From Neurospora crassa OR74A (Eukaryota > Ascomycota > Sordariomycetes > Sordariales > Sordariaceae): a stretch of DNA of 64,000 nt. How positions within the stretch are numbered: position 1 is the stretch's first letter; each line of letters starts with the position of its first letter. Shown in pieces: positions 54,501-64,000 of the stretch. The position numbers and the translations under genes were made by a program. Below the pieces are notes generated by a model. The model had not been told where the DNA came from. It saw only the letters and a program-made list of their open reading frames with translations, and ran no database searches. The DNA lies in assembly GCF_000182925.2 (NCBI RefSeq), contig NC_026506.1, positions 682,001-746,000 of the forward strand, written 5' to 3'.

Positions 54501-57500
54501 ATGGTCACGGACCTGTCAACCACTGGCTGGATGATCTCCTGCAGGGCTCGCGTAACTGCTTGAGAGGTAATGCTGTGCAGTTTGGCTTGATCAATGACTT
54601 CGGTTGGCGGGATCGAGAGGCTGGCGGAAAGGTCGGGGATCGGAAGAGAGGCATGAGCGGGGAGGCCACCCGCGACACTACCCATACCGTTAATAGAGGT
54701 GTTGTCGTAGGGCTCAAGCTCTTGCCCATTCAGATCAGGAACTTCCTCGACAGGAACCCGGTTGAGAATCTCGCCAGACGGCTCAATGCTCTTGTGGTCC
54801 AGCTTGAGGCCCTTGCACAAGACCTCAATCTCGAACTTCAAGTTCAGCTTCAGCTCGGCGTTGTGGTACAGCTCGATCAGGAGATGGATAATGTCCATCA
54901 GCCAGGGATTGGGTGGCTGGAAGACCTCTGATGAAGCTCCTTGAGCGAGGACCTTGCAGACGAAAGGTATAACAATCAGGAGACGCTTAGTATCATGCGC
55001 TTCCATAAGCAACTGTTTGAAAGCGATATTTCTATGCTTAATGGGCTTGTTTCTCGCGAGCGTCAAAAGACCGAGCCAGCCGCCCAAATTCTTCAAGTGC
55101 GTCCTCTCAGTTGAGTTCTGTAGCGTAACGTCGGAATTGAGCATTCTCTGGACGCTGACATAGGTCTCCCTCAAAACCTCGGCCCACAGTGACTTATCCT
55201 CAAACATCTTTACCAGGTCAAGGTAAACTTGATGGTAGTTCGGCTGCATCTTGGCACGTTCTTCAACCAGGTGGCTAGCGAACCACTGCTGATGCTTGGT
55301 CTCCAACATGTCGCGAAGGTCCTTGTACATGGTCTGCAGTGTAGTTTCAGTAAGGTTGTTGAGGAAGAACTGAATCTTGCCCTGGGCCTCGGCGGTTGGG
55401 TCCTCATAAATCACCCCCGGTGGAGGCGGATCAACGTTGACCGACGCGAATGGCGGCGGGTGCTGCTCCGAACCGTGAGCCTCGTCAAGGTTACCGTTTG
55501 TCATGTTGTCGTTACCCATGGTCGCGCCAAGCGGTAAGGCGCCTCCGCGGGCGCGCATCGTCTCCTCCTCGTGCTCACGAAGAACATCTTCGGCCTTCTT
55601 GCGGGCCTCGGTATTCTGAAGACCCGGGATGAGCAATAGCTGCGTGCAAAACCCTGGCCATTCGCGTAAGCGAGGTAGGAGTTGAAGAAGAGCTTGCAAG
55701 CCAAACTTGTACATGGGCTCCTGGGGTTGATGGTCCCGGACAGCCTCGAGGATCATGCCAAGTCCGATCTTGAGGGGCAACTCCGAAACGAGCTTGTGAG
55801 AGATGATGCCGCCGAAGAGCACAGCCGTGGTGGCGAGCGCCTCCAGAGGATAATTCTCATAATGCGCGTATTCATCGAACAGGCCGTGAATCATGCAAGC
55901 AAAGGTGTCTTGTTCGAGAGGATCTCGCGAGTGCTTGTACTGGTCGAGAACCTCAACGATGGTTCGTACCGCGACTTCGTCGCTGTACATTTTCTTGTAG
56001 TGCTCCTCCATTCTAACATTAGCAGCCTGGGGTAAGGAATTCCCATCACGACCATTGGCGTCAATAATGTCATCGAACCCTTCGCCGTAATTGATAAGCC
56101 TCGGGTACGCGGTGATACATTGCCTTTGGACCACAATAAGCTCCGGGATCGGCGACTTGGGCAGAAACTCCTCCAGGATCTGAAGCATGGCAGACACTGT
56201 CCGAACCTGCAGGGTGGTGCTCTGCTTAGGGGCACCGGGCCCAGAACGCTGATACTGCAGTTCGAGATTCGCCTTGATCATCAGGAACTGAAGAAGGGCC
56301 GAGGCCATCTCGGTACTCCGTTCTGCGTTCTTCTGTGCCCACTCCTGCAGGTCGAGGTAGCCCTCGGCGTGGGCTAGAGCAGTGAGATCGAACCCAAAGC
56401 CATTGATTAGATAGACAAGCTCCTCGAGCCAGCCTTGCCGTATGGAATGCTCGAATATTTGTGGCAGGCATATCGGCCTGTGCGCGTGGGCATCTATCAA
56501 CCTCATTTTGACCCAGTCTTTGTCCCACCTCCACAGGCTATTCATCACGAAATCGGTCTCGGGTGATTTGGCTGCCCATAACGACTCGATGAACAAGTCA
56601 ACCAGAGCGTCCTCAGCTAGCTTGGGCCAAGGCTTGGGCACCCTGAAGGCCGAGACCACAAAGATGGCCACTTGGGGAACGACGACATCCTGGAAAAGAC
56701 GCTTGGCTTCGGTACACTTGGAGGCGTGTGTAGAGTGGAGGGCGACGTTGAAGATGGCAGACATGGCCGCTTCGGATACCAAGGGATGCCTGACTGCATA
56801 TGCGGCCGTTTCCCGGATCATCTGGGGTGCTTGTGCATAGTCGTCCAAGGTGAAGGTCGGCTTCAGGCCCGGGATGGTGGTGGCGTCCAGCTGTTCAGGC
56901 AGCAGTGAGGTGTATGCGCAGACAAAGGACATTTGAGTCTCTGGGTTTTCCCACTCGCCACCCCATAGCCGCTGAATATCAAAACCCTGGCTGTCGTCTT
57001 GCGCTATCGGCAGCAGAGCATTGTAGAGACGAAGAAACTGGGGCGCAGTGATTCGGGCACCGCTGTGATCAAAGTACGAGACCACATCCTGCCATCTGAA
57101 GGTACCTGGCAGAACACGCCTGAGAGCCGTGACAAGAACCGAAGGGTTATGCGGAGGGGTTTGGCTGATGGTCGTATACATGAGCGCGTGGGATACCTGC
57201 TCCTCACTCAACTGGCAGTTGGCCGGACGATTCCGGAGGTAGTTATAGCAAGTCTCTTCATTCTCGGTGAAGTCTTGCCCGGTCTTGTGGATGTAGAGAG
57301 TCAAGGCATTCGGGGGTCGGTCTGCCAGTAGTCGCATTAGATCAAGTGCGGACAGCACTTGAGAGGGAGGCAGCGGGTTCGAATCGGGATTTCCTTGGAT
57401 GTATCGAGACTGCACATTATGCTCCAACTCCTTCTTTGCTGCCGCGTTGAAATTGGGCGGGTGGACTTGAATGAAGCGATCGAGCAACCCAGCGATAAAA

Positions 57501-58418
57501 TCGGGTCCAAGCATCGTGTGTGTGCCGGACGATTTGCTGAGAATGTTGCCAAACATGGGGAAGTTTGTTGATAAGATGGCATCGGCTAGATGGAAGGATC
57601 GGGGGTCAGCAAACAACGGGCCGAGGCCACGAAAGCAGCCGGGGAGAGGCAATGGGAAGGCCTACCCTTGGTCTTGAGATCGGGCTTGCTCCCAAGCTTG
57701 AAGGCAAGCGCTAGAACAGTCTTTTCAAAAGCATCGAGCTTGAAATGTTCCATGAAGGTGGAAAGATCAAAGTCGCGGAAGAGGTCTTCTGTGCCTGTCT
57801 CAATCGCCTCGGCAATTCTCCTGGACTGCTCAAAGTCTTGTGATAGCTTCTTCACCTCTGCGACGAGCTGGTGGTAGGTGGTCGAGTTGACGCCCTGCCA
57901 TTTTTGGTTCGGAAAGATTTGGCCGGCATTGCCGACCACTAACCGCTGAAAGTAAGACCGAAACCCTTCCATGCCGTTCTCATTAACTATCTGGTAGGGA
58001 GGAACAAGGCCAGGTCAGCGAAGCTCGGAGCACGTGTATAGACGGCACGGTCGAGGATGGGCAACGTGGTAATAACGGAGTGGAGGGGGTGACGGAGGGC
58101 GATTCGGGCGCAGCTGTTGTTGCGGATAGGTCTGGTTATGGACAGGTTGCCCGAGCCGAGTGGATAATGCCGGGGCAATACGGTGACTCGAGGCAGAGGG
58201 TGGTAGTCACGAGGCTGGCCGCGATCGCAGGCTGTGGCAGCACGGAGACGGACGATGGAAGCGGTCGCGGCGCGGTTCGCGATGACGAGATGATGGCGCG
58301 GACGTGGATGCGGGAATGACAGCAGCAAGCGTACCTTTTTTTTCAACGAGTCGGTTTCGGGGTCCCACTTGCGAGGGATCGATGTGTGTGTCCTCGGTGA
58401 TGGATTGCTCAAGAGCAA
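51596..58418 (-). CDS. NOT1: CCR4-NOT complex scaffold subunit NOT1 (5' end unresolved)
   Basis: Exons 58418-58335, 57990-57666 and 57585-51596 join in phase (introns 344 and 80 nt) and encode 2132 residues; at least one upstream exon with the start is missing from the model. NOT1 is the large scaffold that holds the Caf1/Ccr4 deadenylases, Not2-Not3/5 and CNOT9, and shortens mRNA tails in the cytoplasm. Landmarks: N-terminal block KWDPETDSLKKKIVNENGME and FRDFDLSTFMEHFKLD; a MIF4G-type Caf1-binding region near 55,100-55,450 (MYKDLRDMLETKHQQWFASH); the DUF3819/CNOT9-binding region near 54,000-54,650 (ALQEIIQPVVDRSVTIAAIA); and the C-terminal NOT1 superfamily domain from about 52,800 (FFSYLLHGIHSLEELPENER, YPGFVLGWLTLVTHRVFQPA). 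Length is normal for the family. Confidence 0.93.
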
Positions 58419-59080
58419 CTAAATCTGGATATCTGGGATGTTGGTCAGGGAGCTTCGACTTGTGCTGGTGGGGCTACTTTTGGACTGGGGTGATTGAGGT
58501 TGCTGTGACTAGCGCCATCGGCCTAGAGATGGTATGGTACAAGCTCGGGAAGGTGGTACTGCAATGACGATGAATGTAGGGACGGGAATGGAGGTGAGTT
58601 GGGAGACGGATTGCTTCAGTTGGGAGTAGAATGAAGCTGGAGTAGTTCTCCGTCGTGAAACCACCATCCAGTAGGTAGACACGAGGTAGGTAGCCTTGAG
58701 TGGCTAGACGTGGTACCTGTGCTGTGCTCCGGGATGAATGCCGGCAGGCACACAGAGATTACCTAGTGTAGGTGTACCTGGCAGCTGCAGAGACGGGGGG
58801 ATCCAACGAGCAACTACCTCTTTCACTCTGCACACTAGAGGTACTTAACTACCGCGTCCCATCCTCGCTTGTCCTGACACGGAGTTGCAGACGTGGACGT
58901 CGGTGGTGGTTGGTGGTGGTGGTGGTGGTAGTAGTCCCGGTGTTGGTGCTTGTGACGGCCAAACAAGGAGGAAGATGAAGAGGAGGGAGGAGGGAGGGGG
59001 GAGGGGGGGGTTGTGGAGGGGGGCGCGCAAAGGACGGAGACTGTGCCAGATAATTGAATACGTAGGTAAATGCTCACTTC

Positions 59081-59182
59081 GGTGGTGGTGGTGGTGGTGG
59101 TGCTGGTGGTAGTTCTGTCTGGTACGTAATACAAGTCGGTATTGGTGTGTGTGTGTGTGTGTTGTGGTGGTGGTGGTGGTGA
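59081..59182 (+). repeat. (GGT)n and (GT)n microsatellites upstream of NOT1
   Basis: Two GGT runs (59081-59110 and 59164-59182) flank a GT run (59144-59162). On the minus strand they read CCA/ACC and can look like poly-His or poly-Thr frames. Confidence 0.9.
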
Positions 59183-59809
59183 TAAATGACCGTAAAAACG
59201 AGACTTGGTCTGGTACGGTATCGCTCGGCCTCGAGATCTCCGTCACTTTGTAGGGTTCGGGTGAGCGAGGCGTCGTCAATTTGGTCGGAGGGCGGCGGCG
59301 GCGGCGGCGCGGCGGAGCGAGGGGCTCTCTTCGCTGTCTTGTCTCTTGACGGCGGCGGTCGGGGTATCGGCTGGCTCGACAACACTAAGGACGAGGCAAA
59401 GTGCGTGCGGACGTAGCGGGGCTGCCGGGCGCGGCGTCGACGGTTATGTTTTGGATATTGGTCGGGGCTCTGGACTGCGGAGTTGCGATCACAAGTCAAG
59501 GGGGAGGAGAGAAAGATGGACGACGGATGGATTCTGGATTCGAGTCTGGTTGGCTCCCAGGCCGGAGTGGTCCCGTCGTTGTGCTTTTTCCGACGTGTGA
59601 GGTTGGCGCATTCCACTTTCACAGCGCATGGAAGGCAACGGTTGCCGCAGGGCAGCTCGGGTTGGGGGTCCACTCCTCTGAGAAAGAACAACGCTGCGGT
59701 TTCTTCCATGTGCAGGCCCCGGGCATTCATTCAACAGCACCTGGCGCAGTAGGTAGAGATAGGTATCTCTAGGTAGGAGGTCCCGTCCCGTGTCGCGCCC
59801 GCTCCCTCA

Positions 59810-59827
59810 CCCCCCCCCCCCCCCCCC
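59810..59827 (+). repeat. C18 homopolymer
   Basis: Eighteen C in a row followed by TAGG, in the NOT1-hydrolase divergent interval. Confidence 0.95.
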
Positions 59828-61836
59828 TAGGTGCCTCCCCTCCAACTGCCAGTGCAGCAAGCCAGCAACACCTAGGCCAACAGCGGCAGAGTTTGGGTGT
59901 CAGTGCGGTACGGGGAGGTACTTCCTGCCAAGGCGAGCAGCGGCGGTCACCGGCAGGCAATGCGGGCAGGCAACTTGAAGAGCCCCAGATGGAAGAGGGC
60001 AGCACAACGGCAGGACCTGGGATTGAAGTGTGGCTCGTGCGTCATGTTCCGTACATACCTCTAGTATACTGTAACACCAGATCTTTGTTGCGCTTCCCCT
60101 TCCCGTCTTCAACTGAACTTCCTGGGCATTTATTATTGGATCGGAGTGAAAGCCGCCGTCCGTTGTTACTCTCGCGGCTTCTTACAGACGAAACTGAATT
60201 CTTTCTATTTTCATCTGAAGAACTCCCACCTGTCTGTAGCTCATCCACAAACGCTTCCCCTTCAAGAAAGACATCATCTCTACGGTCCCTTGATCATGAC
60301 ATTTGGGGTAATCAGTCAGACCCTGAGTCCAGTCACTATCTCTTTGAGCCGAGGTGATCTTGGCTGAAGAGGATTAGCAAACGACTGTCAAGAGCCGTCC
60401 GAGTTTGTGACAAGAAGAGAAAGAATTAATTTAAAGCCAACAACAGCAACAATGTCATCAGTACTTTGTGGTTCGGCAACCCACATGTTGCGCCAAAAGA
60501 CAAAGAGGACTGCAAAAAGACTGACAGAGCAACCGACAGACCAGAGACTCTTCAAAGTATGGAACAACCTAGTGTATGTCTTTCACAAGTTGACATTGCA
60601 GTGTTTGGAATATCAGGCGCTCTGGGCAAACTGATGACTGCAGGTCACAAGAGATTCTTTATCAGATCATCAGGAAGCCCGCATCCAGGCACATATGATG
60701 TCGACGTCGTCGGGTCCCCATCCAGGACAGTTCGATTCGAGCTGGGATTAGCCTGCCAAGATACCGCGCAGTGTTTATTGGCGCTACAACTACATGTCGA
60801 GGGCCCTATAGTCGAGCCAAGACTACCCATCTCTGGAACATACAACAGACAAGCTGACTGAACGACCTACCTTATGATCATTCATCATATCTCACGCAAT
60901 CCAGCTGAATGACATCAGCTAGCTCATATCATATCACACATTACATTTCACATGACCGGCATACAGATTCAAAGGCCTCTGCGACTGAAACATCACATCT
61001 CTTGTACATGGCATCCGTTGACGTTGTCTTGCGAGATCTTCTAATTTTCCATAGGAGAGAAAGCAAAAAAAAAAGTGAGCAACAAAAGCAACCAAGTACC
61101 CGACAGTTGGCAGCAACAGATACGTTACCGAACACCCCACGATCATGACCAAGTTTCGCCCACACACTTTCGAGGCGTGTTCATCGGTGCTCATCAGTTC
61201 CATCAGCTGCCCACCTTTCCGTCCCGTTCGTCCCCAGCACCGGGTGCGGGAGGGCGGCATGGAAGGCGGTAAAGACATTCGAGCTTGGATCGACCAAGCT
61301 AAACCCTTTCCATGTTGCTCGCAGACAGACGTCCAGTGACGGCTCTCTTCTCAGCAGTCCTCCACAGCTAGAGAGGGGTCTTTGCCAAAGATATTTCAGC
61401 GAGCTTCACACACACGACTTATCACCTTCCAGAACCTCTCGGTCCGCACCATATGCCTCTGCCGGTCCCTCGCGACCCACTGATCCAGTCAGTTACCATC
61501 TACGGACCAATCCCACCTCTGTCAGAAAACCCGCCCCCTGGACGGTTGCCTCTCCTGGACTGGTGGTGGGCGGTTGGTGTGCGCAAGTGTGGTCAACGCT
61601 GGATATAGACTGCTCAAGCTGTTCTTGGCAGCTATCTTGGCAAGCACTTTACCGCTGCTGGCTGGCCTATCCGTGCAACTAAATAGTCCCCAAGTCTGCT
61701 TCCACAACTCTGTCGGTCTTGGCCACCGCAACATCTCTCGACCTTGTTCCCAACTTTGTGCTGCTCTTTGCCTGTAAAACCAAGACTCTGAAGAAGCATA
61801 CAGGATCCGATCTGCTCAGCACAGTTGGGTGCTATT

Positions 61837-64000
61837 ATGGACAACAATGGCTCTAGCGGCTCCACTGACAAGGCTGTAGAGCTGGAACCGCTACGGCCGC
61901 CCACCCGACCGCCGACAGTGGGGAGTCGCAGTGGGACGGCCACCGGCGAGTTCGAGAATGCGGCAGCAGCCGTCACGGCGGCCGTCGGCCTTCCGCCTCA
62001 CCACCACCACCAACAACAACCTTCGGGCCAAGACCCCTTTGCCGGCCGATCCTCGCAAGAAAGGGCCCGTGATGAAGCCAGGAAGATCCTGCAAGGTCAT
62101 CCCATCATGACCAACTTGCGCAACATCTCCAAACCCACCGTGGGCAGCGCCGTCACGTTGGCCGACTCGGAGCCCGGCTGGGCTGTCATTGACGGTGATA
62201 TTGGCGGTCATGGCTACAATGAGACCAAAGTCGACCTCATCGCCGTGCCGTGTCCCGGTGCGGATCCGCTTCACCCATGGACATGCGACCCGGTAACCGA
62301 CATGGATTCTGGCTTTCCGGAGAAACCTGGCACGCCAAAATCCTCGAGGCCCCCTTATGTATGGATTCAACAGGGAATCCGGAACAAGGAGCCCATGATT
62401 CGGGTGCTGGCGTACAAGCATCGAGGATTGAGAGAAGGCATAAACATCGACATGCTGGCAGTTGACTTGCTGGATCAAGTACTGCAAATCCGCCAAGGCG
62501 TGGTAAGACCTTCCTACCTAAAACCCAAGAACAGGAACCACGTGTTTCTGTTGCTTCATTGGAACTTCCAAGACTGATCGACCTAGCGCCCGTCTCGTCC
62601 TCTCTTCTTCATTGCCCATAGCATTGGTGGCTTGGTAGTCAAGCGGGCTTTACTCAAGGCCCATGAAGACAGCCGATACAAGGATATCAGAAACAATTGC
62701 CATGGCGTTGGCTTCTTTGGTATGGACCCTTCCTAACCGGACTTTCAACCATGTAACAAAAAGATTAACATAACTCAGCCACCCCTCACCGGGGTTCAAG
62801 TTACATGTCCATGAGGAACCTGAGGGAAAGCGTCCGCGAGTTACTTCAGTTGCAACGGCCTCTACCCAACTCGCTGATCAACCAGATCAAGGTCAATACC
62901 AACAACAATCCCTGGCTGGACAAAGTGCACGAGCAGTTTGTGGACATTGCAAGTGAACTCCGCATCTGGTCCTTCTACGAGACCATTGACAGTGAACTCT
63001 CCAACACGGGTGCCGACTTTGCCAGTGAGGTCAAGTTCACGGCTCCCTTGGTGTCAGTCAAGTCTGCGTTGCTTGAATTGGCTAGAGAAGATGTCTTTGC
63101 CATAGACAACAGCCATGCCAACATTGCATCGTTTGGGCCCAACAACATCTCCACCATGCATGATTTCCTCGAGGACTTGCATATGGCTGTGCTGAAGGCT
63201 AAGAGTCTAAGCAAGCATATCCATCACCCGCTGAGGCTGAAGGACCATGTCAAGGTGGAAATAGTCGGGTTTTACGAGGACTCTGACCCGGAATCGGACT
63301 CCAGCACTCGGCTTTACGCAACCAAAACCCAACTTGGCCAGTATCTCCAAAAAGGAGCCGAGCCGTTCTTGCAAGACCGGCTGAGCAAGGTCCAACACAA
63401 ACGGCATCTTCTGACACGCGCTTTCACGCTCAAGTCCTCGACGGTAATAACAGAAACAGACGATGACGATGGCACTGGGCCATCCTCGGAAGTGGATAGC
63501 GATGCCAGCAGTCTCGGCAGCTTCTCTGCTCCGTCGTTGATTGTCGATCATGTTAGTAGCACTGGGCCGGACTTGATTCACCCAGAACTCTTTGGTCGGT
63601 ACGGTGCCGCACATCACGCGAAGAAGAAAATTACCTGGATCCATGTCCCCTTCAATAACCCCATATGGGCAAAGGTCAGTTACCTCGTGTGTTTCTCCTC
63701 TCTCTTGCCTGTTGCTAACCCCAAAAATAGGAAGTTATCAAGAGAATCGAGGAAACCCGCGGCCAGAACCTCCAGAAACTCCTCAGCCGCGAACACTGGC
63801 AGTCCAAACAAGTGCAAGGTCTCCAAGCCCAATCCCAGCCCTCCTTCTTCAAGCCCTGCGCGTGTCTCGTTCCCGCAGACGCCGGCCTACCCACCTCCCC
63901 ATTCACCACCCCTCTCGTCGACCGACGGGTCAGCCTCCCCGCCAGCCCGCGCTGCGTCTACCTCTATCTTCCCTACCTGCACTTCGACACCTACTGCAAC
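61837..64000 (+). CDS. SesB/DUF676-like alpha/beta hydrolase with CorA-like C-terminal part (cut off by window end)
   Basis: Exons 61837-62502, 62587-62719, 62779-63674 and 63733 to the window edge; introns 84, 59 and 58 nt; 654 residues visible, 3' end missing. A disordered N-terminus with His and Gln runs precedes an alpha/beta hydrolase domain (about 125-400): VDLIAVPCPGADPLHPWT, the nucleophile elbow FFIAHSIGGLVVKRAL with Ser in AHSIG, GVGFFATPHRGSSY, and NSHANIASFG, the likely catalytic His. This is the pattern of the SesB/DUF676 lipase-esterase group, often found as an N-terminal domain in fungal immune-like proteins. The last part (ITWIHVPFNNPIWAKEVIKR, LLSREHWQS, RCVYLYLPYLHFDTY) resembles the opening of fungal CorA-like proteins; its membrane spans would lie beyond the window. 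Substrate and location are unknown. Confidence 0.82.

Larger units (their letters stand above)
58419..61836. other. Divergent interval holding the NOT1 5' end and the hydrolase gene promoter
   Basis: The missing first exon(s) and promoter of NOT1 should lie here, on the minus strand. A Ser/Pro/Gln-rich frame (58511-58422) runs up to the modelled exon but is separated from it by TAG. GGT/CCA runs (58901-58930, 59081-59110, 59164-59182), GT (59144-59162), a G-rich run (about 58980-59030) and C18 (59810-59827) crowd the first 1.4 kb. The second half (60.0-61.8 kb) holds only short frames and should include the promoter of the hydrolase gene. Confidence 0.45.

Noticed and set aside
59074-59730. 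218-codon minus-strand frame with poly-His and poly-Pro
   Set aside because: Its apparent protein features come from the CCA/GGT microsatellites. It may overlap the NOT1 leader, but I could not connect it by splice sites to the NOT1 exons.
1-64000. Transposons, virus-derived elements or RIP-mutated repeats
   Set aside because: No terminal repeats, transposase, reverse transcriptase, integrase or capsid-like frames were seen, and no long TA-rich block typical of RIP. Repeats here are simple sequence only.

Overview
The window is nuclear DNA of a filamentous ascomycete, most likely Neurospora or a close Sordariaceae relative. The evidence is the short GT-AG introns with CTAAC/CTGAC branch sites, CAAAATGNC-type start contexts, GC-rich genes separated by long microsatellite-rich spacers, and a solitary dispersed 5S rRNA gene whose sequence agrees with Neurospora 5S RNA. 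I recognise no transposon, LTR element, CRISPR array, tRNA or RIP-like AT-rich block. Gene models were spliced by hand from donor, branch and acceptor signals and checked for reading phase.

Left part (0.4-12.4 kb): a complex I accessory subunit of the ESSS/NDUFB11 type (+), a mitochondrial branched-chain aminotransferase (-), a SCY1-family pseudokinase of clathrin/Golgi traffic (+), the 5S rRNA gene (-), and an AIM21-type actin regulator (-). Next comes a 6.6 kb gene-poor stretch (12.4-19.06 kb), then two small genes rich in tiny exons: NTF2 (nuclear import of Ran) and TVP18 (Golgi membrane protein), both +.

Middle part (24.9-40.4 kb): four minus-strand genes in a row, namely a DUF7918 protein of unknown function, seipin (lipid droplet biogenesis), an F-BAR/SH3 cytokinesis scaffold of the Cdc15/Imp2/Hof1 type, and an IMPACT-domain protein. 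The last is divergent from OMS1, a mitochondrial inner-membrane methyltransferase-like protein. A second gene-poor stretch of 7.4 kb follows.

Right part (47.7-64 kb): a GDS1-type winged-helix protein (+), the CCR4-NOT scaffold NOT1 (-; its extreme N-terminus is unresolved), and at the right edge a cut-off gene that joins a SesB/DUF676-like alpha/beta hydrolase to what looks like the start of a fungal CorA-like domain.

The genes are mostly housekeeping and do not form an operon-like cluster or an evident defence island. The least ordinary items are the hydrolase/CorA-like fusion, the microexons of NTF2 and TVP18, introns whose retention would leave an open frame (aminotransferase and F-BAR genes), the unresolved NOT1 N-terminus, and the two long gene-poor intervals.
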